A stretch of 64,000 nt of DNA, taken from positions 1-64,000 of IMG/VR virus record IMGVR_UViG_3300022744_000022; one strand, written 5' to 3'. Every line of letters begins with the position of its first letter. The stretch's first letter is position 1. The notes beneath the pieces are model-generated. The model did no database searches. It saw only the letters and a program-made list of their open reading frames with translations, and was not told the DNA's origin. This stretch comes from a virus. The position numbers and the translations under genes are program-made. Shown piece by piece: positions 44,832-53,654 of this stretch.

Positions 44832-47800
44832 TGCCATCTACAAGAGACCCCGTAGCAGTTGTTCAGCCCGGTCCTGGTCGTCTACCGGCCAATACGGTTC
44901 CGGCCAACGCTTTGATCTTCCCGCCCGGCGGGGGGTCGAGTGCTGCCTTGACGGCGCACATCACGGACCCCGTGGGTGCTCATGCTGCTACCGCGATCTC
45001 GACCACGGCGGGTCCTGCGTGGCTCGATGGTAACCCGAACGCTGCGATCACGGCACAAGCTCGTATCGATGAGATCATCGCTGATCTCATCGCAAATCAG
45101 GGCTCAAACCGTACGGGCCAACCGGGCTTTGCCGGTAACACCTGGAACGTTGCAGCCGGGGCTCTCTCGACAGCGCTCACGGAACTCTTTGAGAGTGCCA
45201 ATGCTCGTCCTGCTTGGGTTCTTGATGCGAACCCGGCAGCAAAGGGTGACTTCGTTGGGCCCAACGCTTTGATCAGTGCGGTGGCTGCTGGCTTCTATCT
45301 GACGGAGCGCCCCACGTTGTTCTTGCGCCCAGGTACCTACAACTGGACCGATCCATCCGCCACTGCGCTTGATGCTGTTACGATCATTGGCGGGAACAAC
45401 GTCACCATTCAGAATCTCGCAGGCAACATGCGCTGTGGTATTCTGACCCGAATCTCTAATGTTCAGATCCAGTTGTCGGGTAACCTCGTGTTCGGCGGGG
45501 CGGGCTTCTGTGAACTACGGAACGTCAATCTACTCGTAGGGGGTGAGGTTCAGGTCAACCCCTCTAGTGTCTTGAACTCTTTTGAGCACGTGTACGGGAA
45601 CTCGCCGCAGTTCTTCAAAGTCGAAGCTCCGCGAACCATGATTCGCGACTACTCGAACTGTCAGGTTCGGCTCCTTCCAACGGCTACGGATTGCGTGGTG
45701 GGCACGGGTTCTGTAGTGGCCGCAGGCCTCAAGTACAACAACCTCCCGGCTCTTTCAGTTGAAAGCGCGCGTAACAGCATCCAAAGCGTGGCGCTATCCG
45801 GCAACCTTATTGCGGGTATGCTCGCAAACTGGGTTGAGATTTCTGGAGACAGCAACACTGTCTCGCAGCTCTCCTTGTTGAATGTGCCTGCGGCGGCGGG
45901 TGGTAATAACGCGATTTGGGTGTCGGGCCACAATAACACCCTAGACGCGGTATCGCTCTCAACGATGAGCGGCTACATCTTCCCGTTGTTCCAGGTGGGT
46001 GGTGGTGTCTCAACGGCAAGCGGTAACGTTGTAACGAACCTGAAACTAGACGCGGTTTCAGGGGCACTCGACGATATCATTCGCTTGGACGGTACTAGTA
46101 ATTCGATTGACGGAATTGAGATCGCCACTGTCACAACCCCAGCGGCGAACCAGCATGCGCTGTTGGTTGTGGGTACCTCGAATAAGGCGACCCAGGTTCG
46201 CTGCACCGCCTTCACAAGCTTCAATGGCGCTCTGGTCAAGATGTCCGGAGTCAACGGTGTGGTGGAAGGCGTCACTGCCTCGTCGATGACGACCCCCGCT
46301 GCGAACTTCTCGGCGGTGGATATCTCTGGGGAAGGCTGCACCGTACGTGACGTGCGGGTGCAGGGGCTCACGTCTCTGCCGTCAACCTCAACGCTATTCA
46401 ACGTGGGCAGTCTTTGTGAAGACTGCCGCCTTGAGAACGTACTGATCTCGTCTTCGATCACCCCCTCTGGCAAGTACCTGGTGCTGGCCGGGGAAGCGAA
46501 CGTCGTAAAAGACTTCAAGGTGTCTTCGCTCGACATCATGCAGGTTGGTTTTGAGTTGATCGCTATGTACGGCGTCAACTGCCAGCTCAGCGGCGTGCAG
46601 ATCGATTCATTCTCGAACAACGCCGGGGCCACCGCTGCGTTCATGACCCTCAACGGTCAGAACATGATGGTCGAAGGTGTGTTCTTCTCAGGCCTGGGGA
46701 CTGCTGCAAGTCTCACTCTGCCTTTGGTGCGTTTGACCGCAAACTCCTCGGGGACTTTGCGTAACGTGCGAGCGGATGGTGGCACGTCTGTGCTGAGGAC
46801 TGCGGAGTTCTTGACCATCGCTCCTGCGGTAACGGTTGGACAATGGTCAATCGAAGACTGCTACGCAGACATGACCGACAATTCTTCCAACGCCATCACG
46901 ATGGTGGGGGCGTCGGCATTTTTCATGGCCATCAAGGACTCTACTTTTAGAGCCCGTGGTGATGGGGCGGTAGGGTCTAGCGCCACGGTCTTCATGCAAG
47001 ACATGGGGTTCGTGGAGTTCCGAAACGTCTATATTGAAGCTACTGAGGGGCATGCCACAGCTTTCCCCAACTGTGCAGTCACCCTGGATAAGGTCGCGAT
47101 CAGTGGCGGTAACGGTGCCCCCAATGCAGGTCGGCAGTTGTTCCACGGGTCTGGTTACGCTGTGACTAACATGGCCGGTACGACAACCAGCCTACCGTTA
47201 GTGTTGCGGGACGTGGTTTTTTCTGTGGGTACGTCAAATGTTAACACTCTGAGTTTGGGTGATCCCACCCTCTTTTTTGGCGGGCAGGGTTCAGCAGCGC
47301 TGTCCAACCACGGGCCTATTGAGGCGACCGGGTTGCAGGTCATGTCAGGGGGTCTCTCGAACTGGAATCGTAGCTCTATCGTTGCTGTTGATCTGGCTTC
47401 TGTTGCTGCGGGTACGGCACCGAGCGCGTTCCAGAACGTGACGATCAATCTGGGCAATCTCAGTTGGGTGGCCTCTGGCACCCACACAGGGGCGTCCACG
47501 GGCAACATCACTGCCTACGCTTTTCCGAACCAGACGATTACTGGGTTGACGGGGATGACCGCTTCCATGGTGGGGCGCTATTTGACCGTCAGCGGGGCGG
47601 CTACGGCGGGTAACAACGGTCAGTTCCTGATCAATAGCTTCACCAATGCTACGACTGTTGTGGTGACGAACAACTCAGGTTCGGGCTCGGACGCCAATGA
47701 CGGCGCTCTTGCGTGGTCTGTAGCTGGATCTCCTTTCCCAGACTCCGCCCCAGCCTTCTTGGGTTCGGCTGCCGCAGTCTTGGATGTTGAAGGTCCTAAC

Positions 47801-49330
47801 GACGCGGGAGATCCAAACCCTGCTTACACAGCTTTCCGTGGCGTCTCCATTCTCAACGTGATTAATGGTGCGATTGCCGATGAACGCAACATTGTGCGGT
47901 TGAAGGGCTGTGCAATTGACGGTCTTCTCGTTGAAGGCCCGTCTGTGGCCACGGGTGCTGGAACGTTTACAATGCCTGTGGTCAATGCTGTGGCGAGTAG
48001 CGTTCAGCACCTCGATATGTACCCTACTACGCAGTCCCTGCGGTTAGGGCCCTCCACAGCCCACGTGCAAGGCGGATTAACGTACTTCCGAGACGGCCTT
48101 TTTCGTAACCCGCGTTTCGGTAACGTGCCTTGGGCGTATTTGCGGGGCTACTTCGCAGTCTTTGACAACTTCAACATTCTGATCGAGTCCTCAGTGGATG
48201 TTGGGGGTGCGGTTGTTGACCTCTTCGGGTACAGCAAGTTCAATAACGGTACGTTGTCTAACGCTTCTTCTCTGATTCCCTACGGTGTCAGTCTTGGTGG
48301 CTTTGGTGGCAATGAGTGCCTCAATAATCGCTTGACCTCAACTGTCACTGTGTCCACTTATTGGCCGGTGTTGGTTGCTGGCGCAGGGAGCACAGGCCGC
48401 AACCGGGTCAGCGGCAACTTCCTGGACAACACCGGATCGCCTACCGGGCAGTACACAGACACGGGTTGGTCGGGAATCGTTGTCTTGGACTCAGATGACA
48501 ATGTGATTACGGACAACCGTATTCACATGTTGGACAACGCCGATCCGTTGGCCGGACACATCGCAGTCATTGGCGGCAACCTAAACGTCGTCAACAGTAA
48601 TGTGATCCACAACGAGCGTTTCCTTTCCGATTCAGATGGCTCGATAACCCCTCCGTTTTTCTCCCCCAACGTGATCTTTAGTATCACGGGACAATTCCCG
48701 AACAACGGTTTGGTGGGTAAGACTATCACAATCACGGGGGCGGCCACTGCGGCAAACAACGGTACATTCCCGATCACATCACGAGCCACCTCGCAGGTCG
48801 TTTACACGAACGCAGCGGCTGTCGTGCCCGACGCTAATAACGGGAGCATTACGTGGGCGCTTAATGACGGGTTCGCTCGCATTAAGTTTACAGCAGGTGG
48901 CGTGGATGCACGATACTGTGCCGCTACAGGCAACACCTTACGTGCCTCTAACCGAGGTCAGGCGGGAGCGGAAATCGTTATAGACGAGGACGACTGCACG
49001 GCCACAGGGAACGTACTGCTCAATGGTTCTACCGCTAGTGGTGCGGTGCTTTGGACTGACTTCAACGGTACAAGTGCCGATATCCTTGCCCCCTCGATCA
49101 CTGGCTTCCTGTGTGAGCTAAGTGGTGCGTCGGGCTTCACCTCAGAAGATGTCGGGGCTACTGTTTATATCGAGAACTCTATCGGAAATAACAACGGCAC
49201 TCACCTCATCATGGCAGTGCTCGATTCTACGACCGTGCAGCTCTACAACGGTAACGCAGGGGTCTTCTCAGCAGACACCAACATGAGTTGGGTGCGTACT
49301 AAGGGTTCCGGTACCAACGTTACGAGGTAA
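44831..49330 (+). CDS. Beta-helix tailspike-like protein (1499 aa)
   Basis: The first 60 residues contain TAHITDPVGAHAATAIS, a motif common in phage adhesin heads. Residues about 190-560 show short strands at regular intervals (about 35-40 aa), for example GDSNTVSQLSLLN, GHNNTLDAVSLST, GTSNSIDGIEIAT and GVNGVVEGVTASS, which is a right-handed parallel beta-helix pattern (pectate-lyase-like). Three class B modules lie near 47503, 48664 and 49096. Between them is further beta-helix-like sequence. Such proteins bind or degrade surface polysaccharide in many phages. I did not identify catalytic residues, so an enzyme is possible but unproven. The ATG overlaps the stop of the previous gene. Confidence 0.72.
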   Translation: MPSTRDPVAVVQPGPGRLPANTVPANALIFPPGGGSSAALTAHITDPVGAHAATAISTTAGPAWLDGNPNAAITAQARIDEIIADLIANQGSNRTGQPGFAGNTWNVAAGALSTALTELFESANARPAWVLDANPAAKGDFVGPNALISAVAAGFYLTERPTLFLRPGTYNWTDPSATALDAVTIIGGNNVTIQNLAGNMRCGILTRISNVQIQLSGNLVFGGAGFCELRNVNLLVGGEVQVNPSSVLNSFEHVYGNSPQFFKVEAPRTMIRDYSNCQVRLLPTATDCVVGTGSVVAAGLKYNNLPALSVESARNSIQSVALSGNLIAGMLANWVEISGDSNTVSQLSLLNVPAAAGGNNAIWVSGHNNTLDAVSLSTMSGYIFPLFQVGGGVSTASGNVVTNLKLDAVSGALDDIIRLDGTSNSIDGIEIATVTTPAANQHALLVVGTSNKATQVRCTAFTSFNGALVKMSGVNGVVEGVTASSMTTPAANFSAVDISGEGCTVRDVRVQGLTSLPSTSTLFNVGSLCEDCRLENVLISSSITPSGKYLVLAGEANVVKDFKVSSLDIMQVGFELIAMYGVNCQLSGVQIDSFSNNAGATAAFMTLNGQNMMVEGVFFSGLGTAASLTLPLVRLTANSSGTLRNVRADGGTSVLRTAEFLTIAPAVTVGQWSIEDCYADMTDNSSNAITMVGASAFFMAIKDSTFRARGDGAVGSSATVFMQDMGFVEFRNVYIEATEGHATAFPNCAVTLDKVAISGGNGAPNAGRQLFHGSGYAVTNMAGTTTSLPLVLRDVVFSVGTSNVNTLSLGDPTLFFGGQGSAALSNHGPIEATGLQVMSGGLSNWNRSSIVAVDLASVAAGTAPSAFQNVTINLGNLSWVASGTHTGASTGNITAYAFPNQTITGLTGMTASMVGRYLTVSGAATAGNNGQFLINSFTNATTVVVTNNSGSGSDANDGALAWSVAGSPFPDSAPAFLGSAAAVLDVEGPNDAGDPNPAYTAFRGVSILNVINGAIADERNIVRLKGCAIDGLLVEGPSVATGAGTFTMPVVNAVASSVQHLDMYPTTQSLRLGPSTAHVQGGLTYFRDGLFRNPRFGNVPWAYLRGYFAVFDNFNILIESSVDVGGAVVDLFGYSKFNNGTLSNASSLIPYGVSLGGFGGNECLNNRLTSTVTVSTYWPVLVAGAGSTGRNRVSGNFLDNTGSPTGQYTDTGWSGIVVLDSDDNVITDNRIHMLDNADPLAGHIAVIGGNLNVVNSNVIHNERFLSDSDGSITPPFFSPNVIFSITGQFPNNGLVGKTITITGAATAANNGTFPITSRATSQVVYTNAAAVVPDANNGSITWALNDGFARIKFTAGGVDARYCAATGNTLRASNRGQAGAEIVIDEDDCTATGNVLLNGSTASGAVLWTDFNGTSADILAPSITGFLCELSGASGFTSEDVGATVYIENSIGNNNGTHLIMAVLDSTTVQLYNGNAGVFSADTNMSWVRTKGSGTNVTR

Positions 49331-49335
49331 GCACT

Positions 49336-49554
49336 GTGACCGTACGTAATCTAAAAGTGCAAATCAGTCTTGATGCCTCGGGTGTCCCGCAGTCAGCGGT
49401 CGCTTCGTACTTGGTTGTTGGCCCTTCAGAGATCCAACAGAAGACGCTACCTATAGCTAACCCGGATTGGACGCTCCCTGCCAAGATCTTTTGGCAAAAC
49501 GCAGCAACATCGGTAGCAGCAATCGAAGCGGTTCCTACTCAAGAAGAGGTTTGA
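49336..49554 (+). CDS. Small unknown protein (72 aa)
   Basis: The gene starts with GTG 5 nt after the previous stop. The product is mixed strand and helix (LKVQISLDASGVPQSAVAS), soluble, with no motif I know. It lies in a run of small genes after the tailspike and may be a tail or baseplate decoration protein. No function is assigned. Confidence 0.5.
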   Translation: MTVRNLKVQISLDASGVPQSAVASYLVVGPSEIQQKTLPIANPDWTLPAKIFWQNAATSVAAIEAVPTQEEV

Positions 49555-49556
49555 TC

Positions 49557-49757
49557 ATGGGGCAACTTCACTACAAAGAGGTGCTGCTTCAGGGTGCGCC
49601 CCATGTTTTGGTCACCGCCACCTTGGTGTACACGTCAACACCTCAGCCAGAAGCTTCTGCTAAACTAGTGATCTCCCATCCGGGGGAAGATCAAAGCGTT
49701 GCCGCTCTCTGTGCCGCCTTGGTGTCTCAAGCTAAGGCAAAAGAGGGCAGCGAGTAA
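49557..49757 (+). CDS. Small unknown protein, start corrected (66 aa)
   Basis: The frame is open upstream, but an AAGAAGAGG (about 49541-49549) lies properly before the ATG at 49557, so this is the likely start. The resulting protein MGQLHYKEVLLQGAP begins 2 nt after the stop of the previous small gene. It is a short mixed alpha/beta protein ending in a helix (VAALCAALVSQAKAKEG). No family is recognised. It shares its style and position with the adjacent 72-aa protein, so the two may act together. Confidence 0.5.
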   Translation: MGQLHYKEVLLQGAPHVLVTATLVYTSTPQPEASAKLVISHPGEDQSVAALCAALVSQAKAKEGSE

Positions 49758-49759
49758 CT

Positions 49760-50377
49760 ATGTCCACCCACTACCTCATCGATCCTTTCACGACCAATGG
49801 AGACATCATCGATGTCTCCACCTCCTTGTTGGGCCAAGTTGACGCCACAGGTGCCACGGTCATCCGGGTTCCCGATGGGGTCGCGATCAACAACTCGCCC
49901 TCAAACCTTGCGGCGTTGCTGACCGAGAAGTATGACAGCCTCTTGGCGAGCTACGCAGGGTTCACCGAGATCGTGGCTGACGCTTGTATGGACCAACTCA
50001 CGGTGGACCTAGCGTTCAGTGAGAAGATCCAGGCGGGTGCGGGGTTCGTCCATCACGGGGTGCAGCCCTCAGGGGCCTTGGTGTCCACGCTCGTGCCGCT
50101 GGCCTTTGCCCCAACTCAATGCGTGCTGGTCTGGGAAGAGTTCTCGTTCACGGACCAGGACGACAAGACGGGACGAATGCAGCGGACCTTCGTTGAGGAG
50201 TCCGGGAACAACTGCTCTTGTGTCGTGAGCTTCGACGGGGGCGGGACGTTCAACTTTGCAGGCAATGGGCAGGTGCTAAACATCCCGGTGCCGAACCAAG
50301 GTAGCTCGTTCGCAATCGGCCTCACAAACCTCTCTGGATCCAGGATCCGCATTGGGTCCTGGGCACTGATCTACTGA
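49760..50377 (+). CDS. Unknown 205-aa strand-rich protein before speD
   Basis: The ATG lies 2 nt after the previous stop. The protein has a helical N-terminal half (SNLAALLTEKYDSLLASYAG) and a strand-rich C-terminal half (CVLVWEEFSFTD; SCVVSFDGGGTFNFAG; FAIGLTNLSGSRIRIGSW). The pattern suggests a small virion protein such as a fibre tip or decoration unit. It is the last structural-type gene before the accessory block. No close family is recognised. Confidence 0.55.
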   Translation: MSTHYLIDPFTTNGDIIDVSTSLLGQVDATGATVIRVPDGVAINNSPSNLAALLTEKYDSLLASYAGFTEIVADACMDQLTVDLAFSEKIQAGAGFVHHGVQPSGALVSTLVPLAFAPTQCVLVWEEFSFTDQDDKTGRMQRTFVEESGNNCSCVVSFDGGGTFNFAGNGQVLNIPVPNQGSSFAIGLTNLSGSRIRIGSWALIY

Positions 50378-50434
50378 GCAAGTTTTTATAGACTCTCTGC
50401 GGGTACTGCAACATTGCTTGGGAGGGTCTGTGAA

Positions 50435-50905
50435 TTGAACACGCACGGTCGGCATCTTCTCGTTGAGTACCTGGGTTGCGACCCCGAGGCGCTCAATAAC
50501 GTGGACCAGATTCAAGCGTTGATGGAAATGGCAGCGATAGCGGCCAAGACCAACATCGTTTTCTCGAAGTTCAAACCCTTCGTCCCGCAAGGCGTCTCAG
50601 GGGTTGTGGTGGTCGAGGAATCGCATCTGTCCATCCATACCTGGCCTGAGTGTGGCTACGCCGCTGTGGACTTCTACACGTGTGGTGAAGGGGATCCGAA
50701 CGAAGCCCATGAGGTGCTTCGGGGTGGCCTTCAAGCTGCAAGCTTCGAGATGCTCTACGTTGAACGCGGTCGTGGTATCGAGGGTCATGGCCCCTGCATG
50801 AATCTCCAGAGCCACACCCGGGATACGTTGCCCCCGCCTACCGTGTCGGTTGAGATGACTGTCGAGTACCCGCTCGGACCGCAGAACGCTCGGGCTGACG
50901 CCTAA
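50435..50905 (+). CDS. speD: S-adenosylmethionine decarboxylase proenzyme family (AdoMetDC, SpeD)
   Basis: The frame opens at TTG 50414, but I prefer the TTG at 50435 because GGAGGG (50421-50426) precedes it by 8 nt. The product is 156 aa, a normal size for bacterial class 1B AdoMetDC. The signature PQGVSG, VVEESHLSIHTWPE and DFYTCG is present. With this start the residues are Ser63 (pyruvoyl-forming, after Glu62), His68 and Cys83, the same numbers as in the Thermotoga maritima enzyme. The family makes decarboxylated AdoMet for spermidine synthesis; some relatives decarboxylate arginine or ornithine instead. No spermidine synthase is seen in the window. It sits directly after virion genes, with the lipoprotein gene convergent 3 nt away. 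Confidence 0.88.
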   Translation: MNTHGRHLLVEYLGCDPEALNNVDQIQALMEMAAIAAKTNIVFSKFKPFVPQGVSGVVVVEESHLSIHTWPECGYAAVDFYTCGEGDPNEAHEVLRGGLQAASFEMLYVERGRGIEGHGPCMNLQSHTRDTLPPPTVSVEMTVEYPLGPQNARADA

Positions 50906-50908
50906 CGT

Positions 50909-53260
50909 TCACGGGTTCACCGCAATCGCGTGGATTGAGGTGCCCACCCAGTACAGGCACTCGTTCACAACCTGCATGGAGTTGAACGAGTAGGAACCCG
51001 AGCCAGTGAAGGTGTAGAGCGGAGTCACAGTGCCGCCGTTGACTGAGACCTTACGGACCTGCTTAGCGTTAGCATCCGCGAAGTAAACCGAGGTACCGTC
51101 GGTCGCGGTGGTGCTTGAGAACCCGTTGCCTGTCCCCACGAGCTTCTGCGCAGAACCGCCTGCCAAGGGCTTCTTCCACACGCCGCTGTTGGCAGGCTCG
51201 ATCCCAACGTAGAGGATGTAGTAGAGGTTGGTGCCATCCGTGGAGAGCGCTGTCATGGTGGTGGCAGCCGTGGGGAAGCTTGCCGAGACATAGCTCTCAA
51301 ACACCGTGGGGGTTCCGCCGTGGATCGGAACCCTAACGATGGGCTTTTGATTGACAGCGCCGTAGTTGATGTAGGTGGCGTAAAGGTACTGGCCATCCGT
51401 GACGAACGGTGCTCCGTACGTGTAAGAACCACCGAGCACGATGTCCGTAGTGGTGGTTGCCCGCCCCCAGTACGAGATGGTCGCGTTATCTTGGCGGCGA
51501 AAGAAGATGTCGGTTGCCGTGACGAGTAAGGCCCGGCCGTTGGCATTTCCGTAGGTGGTCAGGGTCCCGCCGCCGATGGGCTTCGAGAAAACCCCGGGGA
51601 ATGCTGGGATTTGAGCGTCACCGTCCGTGGTCCAGAACACATTGGAGCCCTGCACCGCGACACCACCGATGAACCCGGGCTGATTGGTGGCCAGCGAGAT
51701 GGTTGCACCGCCTGTGCGGGGCTGTTGATTCAGATTTCCGCCTTGGCTCCAGTAGATATTGTTGGCATCCACCGCGTAGTTGTTGGCCAGGATCCCCGAG
51801 TCGTAGACTCCACAAGTGCCTGACCCGCAGGCACCGCCGCAGCAACTGTGGCCGCACTGACCGCAGTTCGCTGAGTCCGAGGTGAGGTCAACCTCACAGC
51901 CGTTGGCCGGGTTGTTGTCGCAGTCATCGTGGTCAAGCTGACAGTCAAACGTGCAGGCACCTGCTTGGCAGTACGAGTCAGCACCCTGCACTGAGGGGCA
52001 GCCTTGAGCCGCTTGCCACTGACCGTTGCTTCCGCAGGTCTGGATCTGTTGCCCCGAGCACTGCTGAGTCCCGGGTTCGCAAACTCCCGTGCAAGCGCCC
52101 GCACTACACACGTACTGACAAGCCGAACCCGAGACCCACTGACCCGAACCATTGCAAGTTCGGGGGGTGTCCCCTTGGCAGCTCGTAGAATTCGGCGTGC
52201 AGCTTCCCGAGCAAACCCCTTCGCCACCGCACACGAAGCTACAAGCCGTCTCCGAGACCCACTGGCCCTGGGCATTGCAGCTCCGAGGCGTGAGCCCCTG
52301 GCAGTCCCGGTCCCCAGGGGTGCAGACACCTGAGCAGGTTCCGGCCCCGCATACGTACTGACAAGCCGAACCCGAGGTCCAGCTACCGCTGGAGTCGCAA
52401 GTCTGAGGAACCAGACCCGAGCACTGCTTGGCACTGGGGCTACACGACCCCGAGCACACCCCCTCTCCGCCGCAAACGTAAGGGCAAGCCGTTTCCGTGA
52501 CCCACTGAGCGGTCGCGTCACAGTGGCGAGGCACCAAGCCCGAGCAATCCCGGTCACCAGGGGTACAGACACCCGAGCACACGCCTTCACCGCCGCAGTA
52601 CAGCGAGCAGGCGGTTTCCTGTACCCACTGACCCGAGCTATCGCAGCTACGGGGGGTCAAGCCTTGGCAGTCCCGGTCGCCCGGTACGCATGCGCCCGTG
52701 CAGTCACCGGCACTGCAAACGAACGAGCAAGCGAGCCCTTGGACCCACTGGCCATTTGAGTTGCAGCTTCTCGGGTTAAGCCCCTGGCAATCCTTGTCTC
52801 CTGGATCGCAGACGCCCACGCATGCACCGGCTTGGCACACGTGGTCGCACACTTCCTGAGCTTCCCACTGCCCTGACACACAGGCGAACCTTTGAAGGCC
52901 CTCACACTTAGTACCGGGGCCTGAACCGGGGCACTCCGGGATCGTGGCATCCGATCCTGAGTCCGTGCCCGAGTCTACGGGGACGGTAGCATCGACCATC
53001 GCGGCGTCTTGACTACCCGCGTCCGTGATGCTGCCTGCGTCCACGCTGGCGGTCATGGCGTCCGCTTGGCTGCCGTCCTGGGGCGCTGCGTCCGAGACCG
53101 GCAGGCTGCCATCCTGAGGGCTCATCCCGTCCACGACGATTGAGTTACCGCCGTCCGTGAAGACACCCGGCATCGAATCCGTGCGGTCCACGATAGGGCT
53201 TCTATCCATCGAACACGCGGCCAAAAGCACGGCGAACACAACAACGAATTGCTTTTCCAT
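50909..53260 (-). CDS. Cys-rich repeat lipoprotein with beta-propeller-like C-terminus (783 aa)
   Basis: The N-terminus MEKQFVVVFAVLLAACS is a lipoprotein signal with lipobox LAAC (Cys16). Residues about 20-110 are a Ser/Asp/Ala-rich stalk. Eight repeats of about 40 aa follow (about residues 110-440), each with a pattern C-PGD-C-G-L-P-C-GQW-C-C-C (for example CVPGDRDCQGL), so probably disulphide-bonded. The last 300 residues have six tyrosine/aspartate-rich repeats (VDANNIYWSQGG; VQGSNVFWTTDG; TDGTNLYYILYV) resembling a beta-propeller. The architecture is common in secreted myxobacterial-type proteins and very unusual among phage tail genes. It opposes its neighbours, so it has its own transcription. 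Role unknown: receptor masking, exclusion of other phages or host fitness are guesses. Confidence 0.82.
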   Translation of the reverse strand: MEKQFVVVFAVLLAACSMDRSPIVDRTDSMPGVFTDGGNSIVVDGMSPQDGSLPVSDAAPQDGSQADAMTASVDAGSITDAGSQDAAMVDATVPVDSGTDSGSDATIPECPGSGPGTKCEGLQRFACVSGQWEAQEVCDHVCQAGACVGVCDPGDKDCQGLNPRSCNSNGQWVQGLACSFVCSAGDCTGACVPGDRDCQGLTPRSCDSSGQWVQETACSLYCGGEGVCSGVCTPGDRDCSGLVPRHCDATAQWVTETACPYVCGGEGVCSGSCSPSAKQCSGLVPQTCDSSGSWTSGSACQYVCGAGTCSGVCTPGDRDCQGLTPRSCNAQGQWVSETACSFVCGGEGVCSGSCTPNSTSCQGDTPRTCNGSGQWVSGSACQYVCSAGACTGVCEPGTQQCSGQQIQTCGSNGQWQAAQGCPSVQGADSYCQAGACTFDCQLDHDDCDNNPANGCEVDLTSDSANCGQCGHSCCGGACGSGTCGVYDSGILANNYAVDANNIYWSQGGNLNQQPRTGGATISLATNQPGFIGGVAVQGSNVFWTTDGDAQIPAFPGVFSKPIGGGTLTTYGNANGRALLVTATDIFFRRQDNATISYWGRATTTTDIVLGGSYTYGAPFVTDGQYLYATYINYGAVNQKPIVRVPIHGGTPTVFESYVSASFPTAATTMTALSTDGTNLYYILYVGIEPANSGVWKKPLAGGSAQKLVGTGNGFSSTTATDGTSVYFADANAKQVRKVSVNGGTVTPLYTFTGSGSYSFNSMQVVNECLYWVGTSIHAIAVNP
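51930..52940 (-). repeat. Eight tandem Cys-rich protein repeats in the lipoprotein gene
   Basis: Within the lipoprotein gene, eight coding units of roughly 120 bp are arrayed head to tail, each encoding a CxPG-type repeat with six conserved cysteines or so. Units 3, 4 and 6 are nearly identical in part (PGDRDC, QWV/ETAC, CGGEGVC), which suggests recent amplification or recombination within the gene. Confidence 0.75.
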
Positions 53261-53371
53261 GCAGGTACTACAAGTGGACGGCAGAAAACTCTAGTCGTCA
53301 AGCCGGTGTAACAGTGCTTTTTGGCGGTGGTGTAGGTGCGGGGTGGGGCCCGCTAAAGGCTTTGTACACTT

Positions 53372-53384
53372 CCCTTAGCAAGGG
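53372..53384 (+). promoter_or_regulatory. Small inverted repeat at the start of the XRE regulator gene
   Basis: CCCTT AGC AAGGG forms a perfect 5-bp inverted repeat whose right arm ends on the base before the ATG at 53385. It could be an operator for the encoded XRE-type protein or a small hairpin that hides the ribosome site. It lies in the 124-bp gap shared with the divergent lipoprotein gene. Confidence 0.35.
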
Positions 53385-53654
53385 ATGCCGAAAGCCGAAA
53401 CTACCGGGGGACTCTTGAAGGGTTTTCGCTTGTCAGCGGGACTCACTCAAAAGGAGCTTGCCCTCAAGCTGGGGGTCAAGGCCGCCCACCTGTCCGAAGT
53501 CGAGAGTGGCCTGCGTAGGGTCAGTGTAGGGAGGGCGGTGCGCTGGGCTCAACTACTTGAGAGACCTGAACTGGAGTTCGTTCGCCTAGCTCTCCAGGAA
53601 GAACTGGACGCTGTTGGGGTCAGGATGACGGTGGAGGTCAAGGATGGGCGCTGA
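53385..53654 (+). CDS. XRE-family helix-turn-helix regulator (89 aa)
   Basis: Residues about 10-65 form a Cro/C1-type HTH: LKGFRLSAGLTQKELALKLG with the recognition helix HLSEVESGLRRVSV. This is close to the classic Q-x3-LA-x6-S-x2-E-G pattern. The family represses or activates nearby promoters, often its own. Start: ATG 53385 has AAGGG abutting it; TTG 53415, with a better-spaced GGGGGA, is an alternative that would trim 10 residues. The gene is divergent from the lipoprotein gene and overlaps the GIY-YIG gene by 11 nt, so it may regulate both. Confidence 0.82.
   Translation: MPKAETTGGLLKGFRLSAGLTQKELALKLGVKAAHLSEVESGLRRVSVGRAVRWAQLLERPELEFVRLALQEELDAVGVRMTVEVKDGR

Noticed and set aside
53260-53384. 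A -35/-10 promoter for the lipoprotein gene (TTGACG on the minus strand near 53301)
   Set aside because: No matching -10 box lies at normal spacing; the nearest candidate is about 23 nt away.
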